Source: Sinobacterium norvegicum
GTDB taxonomy: Bacteria; Pseudomonadota; Gammaproteobacteria; Pseudomonadales; Sinobacteriaceae
Assembly: GCF_923077115.1 (NCBI RefSeq)
Contig: NZ_CAKLPX010000001.1
Span: 1,364,001 to 1,428,000, forward strand
Length of the DNA: 64,000 bases
Reading direction: 5' to 3'
Shown here: in pieces, positions 17,599-26,175 of the stretch
How the letters are laid out: every line of letters starts with the position of its first letter
How positions within the stretch are numbered: position 1 is the first letter of the stretch
Position numbers and translations under genes: made by a program
The notes under the pieces: generated by a model
Databases searched by the model: none
Seen by the model: the letters and a program-made list of their open reading frames with translations, nothing else
What the model was told of the DNA's origin: nothing

Positions 17599-17887
17599 CT
17601 CAATACTGACTAAAGGCTGCGTATTCTTGCCAGCATGGCCGTGTTATGAAGCCACCGGGCGCTTGAACACGGTAGAATAGCCTGTAACTTGTTGATAGTA
17701 TTAGGTAGCGTTTATTGTTACAGGGAAAATCCTAGAACAACGTTATTATTGACTTCGGGCTCGCTTTGCTTTTGAGCCGGGGCTGTATGCAATTGATAAA
17801 TATAATAATTATTTTTTTAGGTGAATATATAATGGGCGAAAACAGCAAAAGACATATAACGCCTGTTGGCCTATTAATTCACTGTTA
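17599..17887 (+). repeat. Cassette-array leader, copy 1 (attI-like candidate)
   Basis: About 287 bp that recur at 30100-30385 with high identity, including GAACACGGTAGAATAGC, TTGTTGATAGTATTAGG, and ATAATGGGCGAAA. Identity stops at CACTG|TTA, the core cut point of a GTTRRRY site (here GTTAGCC, 17884-17890), and then the first cassette begins. It therefore occupies the place of an integron attI/leader. It contains no integrase. It may carry the array promoter (AT-rich TATAATAAT stretches). Confidence 0.75.
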
Positions 17888-17904
17888 GCCCACTTGGGAA
17901 TAAT

Positions 17905-18660
17905 ATGAAACATTCGAGAGTCAAGCTTTCAAAATGTAGGGTTATCTTATTTGACCTTGAATTTTATGTGCCTGAAGCTGGAAGAGATAAATCTGGCTTT
18001 TGTTATAACCCTTGGGACAAGCGCTGTAAGCTGATAGGAGGATCTTTTCTGCCAGCAAATCCTGAAAAGGATTTATCTAAAACATCAAATAATCCAAAGA
18101 GGAAAGTAAAATCTTTCTGGCTTTGGGACTACAAGTCTGAAAGAGAGCTACTTGAAGCTATATATAAGCTATTAAGGACAACTTGTGGACTTGTAATAAA
18201 TGCTCACGAAGGCAGAGTCTCTCCGATAATGTGTGGTATTGGGATTTCTTCTTCAGATGTACCAATTTTGTTTGAGTTATTTAAAAGGTATAAGATTTTA
18301 AGCAATGCAGAAGCTTTTGAATTTCAAAATATGTTTCGAATCCTTGATATCTCGCAGTTATCTATAGCAACATTCAATAATTCTAATGATTTCCTTTATC
18401 CAAAAACAAAAAGCTTGATCTTGCAAAAGTACATGCCAGGAAAGAAATTTGAAAGTGGGAAAAGTGTTTGGGATTTATATGATGCTAATGAATATGACTC
18501 GATTGTCGATCGTGTAATTGATGAGGTGATGTGCACGCATCAATGTTATCTAGAAATTGTAGAAGATATTCGTAAGTTTAAAGCATTGGAAGTCAGTGAA
18601 AAAAAACGAGTAAAGTTAGCTGAAAAACTAGCTTTAGAGAATGCTGAGGCGATGGGCTAA
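17905..18660 (+). CDS. Cassette gene: predicted DEDD-type 3'-5' exonuclease-like protein
   Basis: 251 residues, AT-rich, first gene of array 1. It has an ILFDLEF motif with D17-x-E19 (exonuclease motif I), a SSDVPIL segment with D118 (motif II-like), and a C-terminal VIDEVMCTHQCY stretch with D206 (motif III-like). A charged helix ends the protein. This suggests a DnaQ/RNase T-fold nuclease, but the motifs are spaced unusually and the call is inference. The stop codon overlaps the attC inverse core GGCTAAC, exactly as in gene cassettes. Confidence 0.6.
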   Translation: MKHSRVKLSKCRVILFDLEFYVPEAGRDKSGFCYNPWDKRCKLIGGSFLPANPEKDLSKTSNNPKRKVKSFWLWDYKSERELLEAIYKLLRTTCGLVINAHEGRVSPIMCGIGISSSDVPILFELFKRYKILSNAEAFEFQNMFRILDISQLSIATFNNSNDFLYPKTKSLILQKYMPGKKFESGKSVWDLYDANEYDSIVDRVIDEVMCTHQCYLEIVEDIRKFKALEVSEKKRVKLAEKLALENAEAMG

Positions 18661-18759
18661 CAAGTTGCTGCAGTCGGACTCGTCAAACTGTCACTTTTTT
18701 TGCCATAAACCCGGCAAAAAAAACGCCAGTTTAACTCACCGCTGAGCAAGGCGTTAGCA
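18655..18759 (+). repeat. attC recombination site, array 1 cassette 1
   Basis: A 105-bp imperfect palindrome. R'' GGCTAAC (18655-18661) is the exact complement of GTTAGCC at the cassette's own 5' end (17884). R' is GTTAGCA (18753-18759). The centre is CTGTCAC-T7-GCC, pairing with GGC-A8-CGCCAG. The same body plan recurs at 30797 and 31538. Confidence 0.9.
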
Positions 18760-18776
18760 ATCAGGGGAAGTAAATC

Positions 18777-19199
18777 GTGGATCTAACTTTAATCATACAT
18801 CTTATAGCACTTGGTATCTGGATCGGAGTTGTCGGCGCAGAGTTCGCTATAGAGTTTGACGGTATGAAAAGCGATGAAAATCTGATTAAAGCATCAAAAA
18901 TGCACTATACAACTGATCTCTGGGTAGAGATCCCAGCATTCACCACAGTCTTAATTACTGGTCTTCTAATGCTAAACGAATCACATCTAGAGGGTGTATT
19001 TTTATATAAAGTTATCTTTGCATTACTAGCCATATTTTTTAATATTATTTGTGTCTACGCAGTTTTTAAACGTCGTAAGTTTGCTTTGAACTCAGACCTC
19101 GATGGTATCAAAACTACAGGTACTGCTATGGCTATTGGCGGCCTCATCGTACCAGCGTTTCTAATAGCATTTGGTTTAGCTATTTATATAGCATGGTAA
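18777..19199 (+). CDS. Cassette gene: small integral membrane protein
   Basis: 140 residues starting with GTG (GGGGAAG 7-8 nt upstream). There are four predicted membrane helices, at about 3-22, 50-68, 75-98 and 118-140. The first helix has an LIALGIWIG pattern like CopD/DUF2269-type proteins with a membrane-facing His. The role is unknown. It starts 17 bp after the R' core of the preceding attC, the position expected for cassette 2. The attC start behind it (19208) does not match its own 5' core, so the cassette may be hybrid. Confidence 0.7.
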   Translation: MDLTLIIHLIALGIWIGVVGAEFAIEFDGMKSDENLIKASKMHYTTDLWVEIPAFTTVLITGLLMLNESHLEGVFLYKVIFALLAIFFNIICVYAVFKRRKFALNSDLDGIKTTGTAMAIGGLIVPAFLIAFGLAIYIAW

Positions 19200-19207
19200 G
19201 TAACTAT

Positions 19208-19240
19208 GCATAACAAGCGGCAGCAAAACGGACTGTTAAC
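19208..19240 (+). repeat. Truncated attC site, array 1
   Basis: R'' GCATAAC (19208-19214) followed by AAGCGGCAGC-like attC sequence, but no R' core follows. Its R'' should be TGCTAAC to match the cassette's GTTAGCA 5' end. The mismatch implies deletion or recombination after insertion. Confidence 0.6.
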
Positions 19241-19273
19241 ATTCGCATTCAACTGTAGCCATCGAGAACTGCC

Positions 19274-19744
19274 ATGACAACTAAGGTATTAATTCGAGCC
19301 GCGAACAAAAATGACCACTCGTTTATTGTTGACCTTTCCCCACGCCTAGCGGAGGTTGCTCAACTCGATTGGCATACTGATGATGTGATTAATAAAATGC
19401 AATATGATTACATTGCTGAGATGCTTGCCGAAACATCACAACGCAATGGTACATTTATCGCTGAGGCTAACAACATCCCTCTGGGGTTCATACATGTTCG
19501 CACTCACAAAGACAGTATTTCCGGTGAAACCAGTGGAACAATACCACTGCTTGCTGTAACAGCTGAATCACAAGGTTTAGGTGTTGGTAAAATGCTAATG
19601 GCGTGTGCCGAGAAATGGGCTAAAGATTTAGGCTGTCGGTTATTACACCTAGAAGTGTTTGCAAATAATAAAAAAGCGAGCGGCTTCTATCAAACCCTAG
19701 GGTTTAAACCAGAAACCGTGCACATGATTAAAACTATCCAGTAA
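19274..19744 (+). CDS. GNAT-family N-acetyltransferase
   Basis: 156 residues with the acetyl-CoA loop Q100-G-L-G-V-G105 (motif A), a preceding LLAVTAE strand, and motif B near GFYQTLGFKPE. It uses acetyl-CoA to acylate an amine; the substrate is unknown. It follows the truncated attC, and acetyltransferases are frequent cassette cargo, so it was probably cassette 3, now fixed without its own attC. Confidence 0.85.
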   Translation: MTTKVLIRAANKNDHSFIVDLSPRLAEVAQLDWHTDDVINKMQYDYIAEMLAETSQRNGTFIAEANNIPLGFIHVRTHKDSISGETSGTIPLLAVTAESQGLGVGKMLMACAEKWAKDLGCRLLHLEVFANNKKASGFYQTLGFKPETVHMIKTIQ

Positions 19745-19782
19745 TTTTCATATAACCAGTCATTAAAAACGGACTTTTAAAA

Positions 19783-20418
19783 ATGTCGAAATCTAAGCTA
19801 TTGGGTTTAATGTTGTTGCTAATAACCCTGGGATTAATGGCTAACATCATCAGCAATAATCACGAGAAAAAGCGTCTTGCCCAGGCGGTACAGGAGCAGC
19901 AGCAACGGGATAAGGAACAACAACAGCGGGAAGAAGAACAAAGAATTCATCAGCAGCGGCTGCAGGAGTTGCAGGAGCAAAATCGTCAGCGCGAGGCCTT
20001 GGTGAGCCGCGAAGAGGAGCAGATGCGTCTGCGCCAAGAGATGCTGGCCGAATCCGACAAGATGCAGGATAAGGCGCTGCGCTCAGCCAAACTCTCTCAA
20101 GGCTTGCAGATGGGCACCATGTTAAAGATGACGGTCGCCGAATACTATCAAATCCACGGGCGGGCGCCGACATCTAACCGAGAGGCCGGCCTTGAACAGC
20201 CAGAGGCCTACGCTGCCGGTACCTTGGCCGCCGCCGAGGTGCGTCGTGACGGCGTCATTGCGTTGGTTTACACGGCGGATTCTGGCGTTAAAGGCGGTGA
20301 GGTTTATCTGCGCCCCAGCGAGCAAGCGTTTGGCCTGGCCTGGGCCTGCGAGTCGCCGGATTACCGCGATATCGATCAACTCATCTCCTCCTGTGTCTAT
20401 GCCCAAGAACGGTATTAG
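19783..20418 (+). CDS. Membrane-anchored coiled-coil protein with pilin-like C-terminal domain
   Basis: 211 residues. One N-terminal membrane helix (about 4-25) is followed by a long Gln/Glu/Arg-rich coiled coil (about 28-105) and then a globular part. That part starts MLKMTVAEYYQIHGRAPTSN and contains EAGLEQPEAYA, and resembles the post-helix core of type IV pilins and PilA-like minor pilins, including two Cys at 192 and 206 that may form the pilin disulfide. There is no prepilin peptidase site at the N-terminus. The coiled coil replaces the usual pilin helix. The function is unknown; it could be a pseudopilin-derived envelope protein. Confidence 0.6.
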   Translation: MSKSKLLGLMLLLITLGLMANIISNNHEKKRLAQAVQEQQQRDKEQQQREEEQRIHQQRLQELQEQNRQREALVSREEEQMRLRQEMLAESDKMQDKALRSAKLSQGLQMGTMLKMTVAEYYQIHGRAPTSNREAGLEQPEAYAAGTLAAAEVRRDGVIALVYTADSGVKGGEVYLRPSEQAFGLAWACESPDYRDIDQLISSCVYAQERY

Positions 20419-20568
20419 CCAGCCACCCGTTCACAGTGGCCGAGGTTAATGCAGCCAGCGCCAGCCGATTTCGGTTGTCAGGCCTCACCGCCCCTTATCA
20501 TCAGTGGTTATTTTCCGGCCGTGGCTGTAATATAAATATTCTCAGAAAAATAAAATAACTATAAAAAT

Positions 20569-20907
20569 ATGCCTAATTTCACCCCACTCCGCAGCCTCGC
20601 GCTGTGCACTCTGTCGATGGCCATTGTCAGCTGTTCTAAACTCGATGACCCGACTCTTGAAAGCTCACTCAGCACCGACAGCAGCAAGGCAACCTACCAA
20701 AACACCATTGGCGGCTCCATGGTAATGAGTTTTTGGCAGGACCCTGATTTTAACCCAGCGGCAGAGGCGTTTTACTATGTCAGGGTGTTAGTGATTCCAA
20801 CCCCACGTTGGTCTACCTTCGATGCGGTGAAGCTGGGGATTAAACCGATGCAGCCAGAGTCGATTCAAGAGCGCGCGATTACTTCGGCGATTTGGTATAC
20901 GCCGTGA
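20569..20907 (+). pseudogene. DUF3604 lipoprotein reduced to its two ends by an in-frame deletion
   Basis: 112 residues. The N-terminus is a lipoprotein signal with the lipobox IVSC (C22). From about residue 42 the sequence matches the last part of DUF3604 proteins: ATYQNTIGG, WQDPDFNPA, AFYYVRVLVIPTPRW, and the terminal IQERAITSAIWYTP. The central several hundred residues of that family (its metal-binding body) are absent, yet the frame is intact. It is most likely a deletion remnant; a functional mini-protein is possible. Confidence 0.7.
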
Positions 20908-20929
20908 TAGCCAAGCTTGCTGATGCCAG

Positions 20930-20972
20930 TGCAACTACTGGCGGCGTCCTCGGTGTCGGCTGGCAGCACACG
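20930..20972 (+). repeat. Family A repeat fragment (right end)
   Basis: ACTGGCGGCGTCCTCGGTG followed by TCGGCTGGCAGCAC closely matches the right third of repeat A1 (22055-22152). The left arm is missing. Confidence 0.55.
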
Positions 20973-21050
20973 AGCCTATCCAATTAGCAGCCGTATCTTT
21001 GTTACAATCAATCGATGGATCACCCCCATAATTAAAACCGAGACCTTAGT

Positions 21051-22040
21051 ATGCTCAAAGCCATCTTCAGCCTGTTAATCGTGGTCTTTCTTGCCTCGGC
21101 CTATAACACGGCCTATGCCGACGATACACCGATCACAGCAGTTGCCCCCCCCGTGGTCGACGACAGCCTGGTGCGCTTTGCCATCATTGGCGACCTCACC
21201 GGCGGTGAGCGTCAGGGGGTGTTTGAGGTGGCCGCTGAGAGTATTGCTGCGATGAAACCCGATTTTATTATCAGTGTGGGTGATTTGATCGACGGCGGCA
21301 CCGAGAATGTTGATCAAATGAACCGCGAGTGGCAGAGCTTCAATCACAAGCTGAATAAGGGGGATTTGGATTTTTACCCGGTGGTAGGTAACCATGATAT
21401 CTCCAACCCCGTTATGCGTGATTGGTATGAGCAAACCGTTGGCCCTCGTTATTATCATTTTATCTATAAAGATGCGCTTTTTTTGGTGCTAGACAGCGAG
21501 GATTTTAGCGATGACTTTTTCGCCGACTTAAAGTTAAAGCGCAACGAGGCTATTGCGATCTACAACAATAACCCGGTGGATTACCCCAACACCGCATACG
21601 CCAAGATGCCGCAGCGAGAGTACGGTGAAATCAGTGCTGCCCAGACCCAATATATGACGGACACGATAGCGGCTAATAAACAGGTTCGCTGGGTATTTCT
21701 GTTTATGCACAAGCCTGTTTGGCAGGATGACAACGAAAGTAATTTCAAAAAAATAGAAGCGGCACTCGGTGGCGAGAAGTACACGGTATTTAATGGCCAT
21801 GTCCATGGCTATCAATATACCCAGCGTTTGGGTCGCGACTATATTCAGCTGGCCACGACCGGCGGCGCAATGATAAAAAGCGCAGCCAAGAATATGGATC
21901 ACATCCTATGGGTGGGGCTAACGGATCAGCCAAGCTATTTGAATATTAAGCTGAACGGCATGCTGGATAAAACCGGCCAGGTACCCGCCAACGGCGATGC
22001 CCTGTGCCTGCGTGACGACAGCTGTGCAGGCGCGAGGTGA
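21051..22040 (+). CDS. Secreted calcineurin-like metallophosphoesterase
   Basis: 329 residues with a signal peptide cleaved near TAYADD. The phosphoesterase motifs occur in order: GDLTGG at about 46, SVGDLIDGG (GD), VVGNHD (GNHD), FLFMHKP (H), and FNGHVHGY (GHxH). These ligate two metals. It probably acts in the periplasm on a phosphoester of unknown identity. Two structured repeats (A1, B2) follow its stop. Confidence 0.88.
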   Translation: MLKAIFSLLIVVFLASAYNTAYADDTPITAVAPPVVDDSLVRFAIIGDLTGGERQGVFEVAAESIAAMKPDFIISVGDLIDGGTENVDQMNREWQSFNHKLNKGDLDFYPVVGNHDISNPVMRDWYEQTVGPRYYHFIYKDALFLVLDSEDFSDDFFADLKLKRNEAIAIYNNNPVDYPNTAYAKMPQREYGEISAAQTQYMTDTIAANKQVRWVFLFMHKPVWQDDNESNFKKIEAALGGEKYTVFNGHVHGYQYTQRLGRDYIQLATTGGAMIKSAAKNMDHILWVGLTDQPSYLNIKLNGMLDKTGQVPANGDALCLRDDSCAGAR

Positions 22041-22054
22041 TGATACTACATAGC

Positions 22055-22152
22055 GCCAGACGATATCGGCACAGAGGCATCGTCAGCAGGGACGCTGACG
22101 CTGAGCCTACAGGGAAGTACTCGCGGCGTCATCGGTGCCGGTGTCGGCTGGC
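22055..22152 (+). repeat. Family A structured repeat, copy A1
   Basis: A ~98-nt element with long imperfect terminal inverted arms (GCCAGACGATATCGGCAC against GTGCCGGTGTCGGCTGGC). An internal hairpin GTCAGC/GCTGAC precedes the conserved GAGCCTACAGGGA box. It starts 15 nt after the phosphoesterase stop. Confidence 0.8.
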
Positions 22153-22205
22153 AGCACGCTGGCCTAGTCGCTAGATGCCGAAAACCGCACTCCGAACGCC
22201 ACTCC

Positions 22206-22262
22206 GTCAGTCACAGCCCGCGCCTGTCGCTGCGCTTTTTGAAGGCGCTGACCGAGACTGAC
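22206..22262 (+). repeat. Family B hairpin repeat, copy B2
   Basis: GTCAGTCAC-AGCCCGCGCC ... GGCGCTGACCGAGACTGAC around CTGTCGCTGCGCTTTTT. This is the most decayed right arm among the copies. It lies 54 nt after A1, forming an A-B unit. Confidence 0.75.
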
Positions 22263-22314
22263 TACGCGGCTTGGGCCGTTGTCATTATTCCAACGACATG
22301 AGGATGGGTGTCCT

Positions 22315-22353
22315 GTTTGCGCGCTTTGTTTGCGCGCTTTGTTTGCGCGTTTC
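22315..22353. repeat. Three tandem 13-bp units (GTTTGCGCGCTTT)
   Basis: Two identical units and a third with one change, between B2 and the MYG1-family gene. No function is evident. Confidence 0.8.
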
Positions 22354-22434
22354 GTGTAGTATTGCCCCTATTAATTTTCACCAAACATCGAAATTTACCT
22401 GTCGGCCCTTCTTATCCCTTTCTCAGACGTAGCA

Positions 22435-23310
22435 ATGCACATGAACGATAAAACCATAGCAACTCACAACGGTAATTTTCATGCAGATGATGTTTTCAGT
22501 GTCGCTGCAATGAAGAAGTTATTCCCTTCTTTTAAACTAATACGCACCCGTGATTTAGAGCTTATCCACAAGGCCGATATTGTGATTGATGTGGGTGGCG
22601 AATATGACCCGGATGCTGGCCGTTTTGATCACCATCAACGTGGTGGTGCCGGTGAACGTGAAAATGGTATCCCCTATTCCTCATTTGGATTGATTTGGAA
22701 GAAATATGGTTTACAACTATGCCAAGGCAACCAAGACGTAGCAAATTCTGTTGATGCGGGCCTGGTATCTAACATAGATGCCATTGATTGCGGTCATGTC
22801 GAAGGTGTTTCTAGCGGTATTAGCCTTAGCCAAACTATTTCAATGTTTAATCCAACCTGGCAAGAAGATAGCCACTTTGATAGCTGTTTTGATCAGGCGG
22901 TCGACTTTGCATCGCGCGTTCTAACACGATTCATTGCATCCGCTAACGGTGGCATTAGTGCAAAATCCATTGTCGCCAAGGCTATTGAGGATGCAGAAGA
23001 TCCAAGAGTGATCGTATTGCAACAATATACCCCGTGGAAAAGAACGGTTCACGCCTTGTCTGAAGCGGCTTTATATATGATTTACCCCTCTCAGTCTGGC
23101 CAGTGGAGAATTCAAACAGTCCCGGTTGAACCCGGCTCATTTGAAGACAGAAAATCGCTGCCCAAATCATGGGCCGGCTTATCCGATGATGCGCTTAAAC
23201 AAGTAACCGGTATTGACGACGCCATGTTTTGCCATAATGGTTTGTTTATTGCGGGTGCAGAATCGTTTGCCAGCACGATGAAAATGGCAGCTATCGCACT
23301 GCAGGAATAA
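22435..23310 (+). CDS. MYG1/UPF0160 family DHH-like hydrolase
   Basis: 291 residues starting with the family hallmark ATHNGNFHADDVFS. VIDVGGEYDPDAGRFDHHQ (DHH motif) follows, then ANSVDAGLVSNIDAIDCG and a C-terminal KSWAGLSDDAL segment. MYG1 proteins are DHH-superfamily metal-dependent nucleases or phosphoesterases; the eukaryotic member is an RNA exonuclease. Two ATGs six bases apart (22435 and 22441) are both possible starts. The preceding intergenic region carries A, B and 13-bp repeats. Confidence 0.9.
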   Translation: MHMNDKTIATHNGNFHADDVFSVAAMKKLFPSFKLIRTRDLELIHKADIVIDVGGEYDPDAGRFDHHQRGGAGERENGIPYSSFGLIWKKYGLQLCQGNQDVANSVDAGLVSNIDAIDCGHVEGVSSGISLSQTISMFNPTWQEDSHFDSCFDQAVDFASRVLTRFIASANGGISAKSIVAKAIEDAEDPRVIVLQQYTPWKRTVHALSEAALYMIYPSQSGQWRIQTVPVEPGSFEDRKSLPKSWAGLSDDALKQVTGIDDAMFCHNGLFIAGAESFASTMKMAAIALQE

Positions 23311-23334
23311 ATTAATCAGTAATCGGGAGTATTC

Positions 23335-23547
23335 ATGCACGCCATGAGAATGTTTATCGTCGCGTTATTCGGTGTTGTCATCATCGGCTGCGGCGCCGAT
23401 GTTGAACCCGATAAAAACGACGACAGTGGTGAGGGTGTGATTTTACAGCACCATATAAAGGCGATCGACAGCGCCAAGGCGGCCAAACAGGCTCAACTGG
23501 ATGCCGATAAGGCGAGGGACGAGGCGCTCAAACAGCAGGGCTATTAA
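23335..23547 (+). CDS. Small predicted lipoprotein
   Basis: 70 residues preceded by GGGAG 6 nt upstream. The signal peptide ends in VVIIGC with the lipid-modified Cys at 19. The mature part is short, acidic, then Lys/Ala-rich and helical. It begins 24 bp after the MYG1-like gene. No family is recognised. Confidence 0.65.
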   Translation: MHAMRMFIVALFGVVIIGCGADVEPDKNDDSGEGVILQHHIKAIDSAKAAKQAQLDADKARDEALKQQGY

Positions 23548-23650
23548 TCATTCCTCTATCCCTGCGTACCCGCCACACTCGCCGCCACTAACCGCGCTAA
23601 TTGTTTTAGCGCCTGCTGCCTTGGCTGGCTCATGTCCTTTATTTTTAATA

Positions 23651-25105
23651 TTACGTGCCGCAGAAAGTCTGGTAGCCGGCATCGTGATCGCTGGCGGCTT
23701 GTTGATAGTGCTCGGTGCCCTCGACAAGTTCATAGGGATGGCGTAGCACCGCCAGAAACGCCAGCGCTGAGCCGGGGTCTTCGGTCTCGACACAGGCTTT
23801 GATCACCGCTTCCATTTGATGGTTTCTGGGGATAACTCGCGGGTTTGCTGCCCGCATGACTTGCTCAACCTCGTCATTACTCAATCCCTGTACCGACAGC
23901 CGTTGCCGCCATTGACCGTATACCTCACCTAACTGCTGCTCGATGGTTGTTCTTGCCACATCACAGCTAAGTGATTGTGTTAATAGATCGAAGCTGATGG
24001 TGTAGTCTAGTTTTTGCTCGGCCAGTTGCTGCAACAGCGCATCGACAAAGGCTTGGTCGCCCTCGGCGACAGCGGCTATACCGCATTTGCCTGCCATCAT
24101 AGCCAGATAGGCCTGCTGGTATCGGGCGGGGAAATTGTTGATTAAATCGGTTAACTCGCCGACCAGCTGCTCATCGTCATTATCGATTAATGACAACAGG
24201 CACTCGGCGAAGCGAGCCATATTCCACTGCACAATACCGGGCTGCTGGCCAAAGGCATAGCGACCGCGGGTATCGATAGAGCTGAAAACGGTGTCGGGGT
24301 TGTAGTCACCCATCATGGCACAGGGACCGTAGTCGATGGTCTCACCAGAGATCGCAGTATTATCGGTATTCATCACGCCGTGAATAAAGCCCACCCGCAT
24401 CCACGCCACCACTAACTCAATCTGTTTGCCAATGACGCTGTCGAGCAGACGAATATAACGATTACCCTCAGCCGCTCTAATCTCGGGGTAATGGGTATCG
24501 ATGCTGTACTCGCATAACGCCTCTAACGATTCGATATCGCCGTTGGCGGCAAAAAACTGAAAGCTACCCACCCGGATATGACTGCTGGCCACTCTGGTCA
24601 CCACGGCGCCGGGTTCTGGCCGCTGCCTAAATACCTGATCGGCACTTTTCACCACCGCCAGGCATTGCGTTGTCGGCACACCTAAGGCCTTCATCGCCTC
24701 ACTCATGACAAACTCGCGCACCGCCGGCCCCAGGCCACATCGACCATCACCACCGCGGGAGAAAGCACTGCGGCCAGAGCCTTTTAATTGGATATCCAAC
24801 CACCGGCCGGCTTGATCGCTAACCTGGCCCAGCAAATGGGCACGGCCATCGCCCAGTTGCGGGTTAAATTGACCAAACTGATGACCGGCATAGGCGGTGG
24901 CAACAGGCTCTGCGCCGGGCAATGGTTGATTGCCAGAAAAATACTGCGCCATCGCCTGCTCATCCTGCTGCTGGGCATCCGATAACGTCAGCTGGGTCGC
25001 CAACGCCTTATTCCACAGGAACAGCGTGGGTGAAGAGACAGGGGTTGGCGTCGACGCTTGATAAAAACGCTCGCCCAATGCGATATAGCGGTTGCTGAAT
25101 TCCAT
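23651..25105 (-). CDS. selO: Protein adenylyltransferase SelO (YdiU family)
   Basis: 484 residues of the pseudokinase-fold AMPylase family. The TAYAGHQFGQFNPQLGDGRAHLL region is intact, as are IQLKGSGRSAFSRGGDGRCGLGP (ATP site) and HGVMNTDNTAISGETIDYGPC (metal-binding Asp/Asn). The penultimate Cys near the C-terminus (FCGT) sits where eukaryotic SelO has selenocysteine. SelO transfers AMP to Ser, Thr or Tyr of redox-related proteins. It stands alone. Confidence 0.95.
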   Translation of the reverse strand: MEFSNRYIALGERFYQASTPTPVSSPTLFLWNKALATQLTLSDAQQQDEQAMAQYFSGNQPLPGAEPVATAYAGHQFGQFNPQLGDGRAHLLGQVSDQAGRWLDIQLKGSGRSAFSRGGDGRCGLGPAVREFVMSEAMKALGVPTTQCLAVVKSADQVFRQRPEPGAVVTRVASSHIRVGSFQFFAANGDIESLEALCEYSIDTHYPEIRAAEGNRYIRLLDSVIGKQIELVVAWMRVGFIHGVMNTDNTAISGETIDYGPCAMMGDYNPDTVFSSIDTRGRYAFGQQPGIVQWNMARFAECLLSLIDNDDEQLVGELTDLINNFPARYQQAYLAMMAGKCGIAAVAEGDQAFVDALLQQLAEQKLDYTISFDLLTQSLSCDVARTTIEQQLGEVYGQWRQRLSVQGLSNDEVEQVMRAANPRVIPRNHQMEAVIKACVETEDPGSALAFLAVLRHPYELVEGTEHYQQAASDHDAGYQTFCGT

Positions 25106-25194
25106 ACGGTACGGCCCTGTAAACTCGGTTCAAATGATAAGACTAGGTTGTTTTAATCAGCCTACTTTACCTGTGATCAGCCTAGGGCTCAAAG

Positions 25195-25229
25195 CAAAAA
25201 AATCGCCATATTCTTTCGACTATGGCGAT
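25195..25229 (-). terminator. Intrinsic terminator of the permease gene
   Basis: On the minus strand, ATCGCCATA and TATGGCGAT form a perfect 9-bp stem followed by T7. It is just past the permease stop. Confidence 0.9.
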
Positions 25230-25245
25230 GGCTTGCTGGCCTGGC

Positions 25246-26160
25246 TTAGAAGATGAACTGGTAAAGGAAACCAGCGCTGACGGCCATACCGAGGATGACC
25301 ACTAAGAAGGCGATAATCATTGGGTTTTTGAAGATCGATTTCAGTAAAATCACTTCGGTTAAACTCGCCCCGGCACTGCCGATGATCAAGGCCATGACGG
25401 CGCCCAACCCCATGCCTTTTGCCGCCAAGGCTGCACTGAGTGGAATCACCGCCTCTGCACGAATGTAGAGCGGAATACCAATCACCGCCGCCACCGGAAT
25501 CGCAAAGGGGTTGCTGTTACTGGCGACACTGGCGACCCACTCGGTGGGCATAAAGCCATAAATCATCGAGCCCAGGGCAATACCGCCGGCCAAGTAGGGT
25601 AATACCTTTTTGAAATCGACCCAGGTGCTATGCCAAATTCTCAGCCACTTGCTGACCGGTGCGGCGTTACCACCACAGCCGGTACCACAGCCCTTGGCTA
25701 CGGGGGCGACATAGGCCTCGGCTTTAACGTACTTCTCAAAGCCCAGTTTCTCTAACGTGAAGCCGGCAATAACCGAGACCCCCATGGCGATGGCAAAGTA
25801 GAACACGGTGACCTGCAGGCCAAAGGTGACGGCAAACAAACCGATAATAATCGGGTTAAGCAGCGGGCTGGCGAAGAGGAAGACCATCATGGTACCGAAA
25901 CCGGCCTTGGCTCGTAGCAACCCTTTTAAGAACGGGATGGTGGAGCAGGAACAGAACGGCGTGATCGCCCCCAGCAGCGCGGCAACCACATAACCCTTGC
26001 CGTTCTTGCCGCTCAAGATGCTCTGTATCTTGGCAGGGGGAATATACTCCTGCAGCACACCGACGAGGTAGCTGATTAATAAGAAGAGGATAGTCAGCTC
26101 TACCGCGAGGAAGGCAAACATCCCGAGGGTGTCTAGCACCATGTCTTGAGTGATGGTCAT
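25246..26160 (-). CDS. UPF0718-family permease (predicted metal/metalloid or thiol-compound exporter)
   Basis: 304 residues from the ATG at 26160 (GGAG 7 nt upstream); an ATG 48 bp earlier lacks a ribosome site. It has about eight membrane segments and the family's ITPFCSCSTIPFLKG motif in an early helix. A cytoplasmic loop is rich in Cys and Gly (KGCGTGCGGNA), suggesting metal or metalloid handling. These permeases often sit with ArsR regulators; none is present here, but two perfect inverted repeats lie in the promoter (26176-26201 and 26227-26240). Confidence 0.85.
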   Translation of the reverse strand: MTITQDMVLDTLGMFAFLAVELTILFLLISYLVGVLQEYIPPAKIQSILSGKNGKGYVVAALLGAITPFCSCSTIPFLKGLLRAKAGFGTMMVFLFASPLLNPIIIGLFAVTFGLQVTVFYFAIAMGVSVIAGFTLEKLGFEKYVKAEAYVAPVAKGCGTGCGGNAAPVSKWLRIWHSTWVDFKKVLPYLAGGIALGSMIYGFMPTEWVASVASNSNPFAIPVAAVIGIPLYIRAEAVIPLSAALAAKGMGLGAVMALIIGSAGASLTEVILLKSIFKNPMIIAFLVVILGMAVSAGFLYQFIF

Positions 26161-26175
26161 TGTATCGCTCCAATC

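Noticed and set aside
17441-17680. Open frame across the tRNA-Leu remnant and repeat B1
   Set aside because: It is made of tRNA-derived and repeat sequence.
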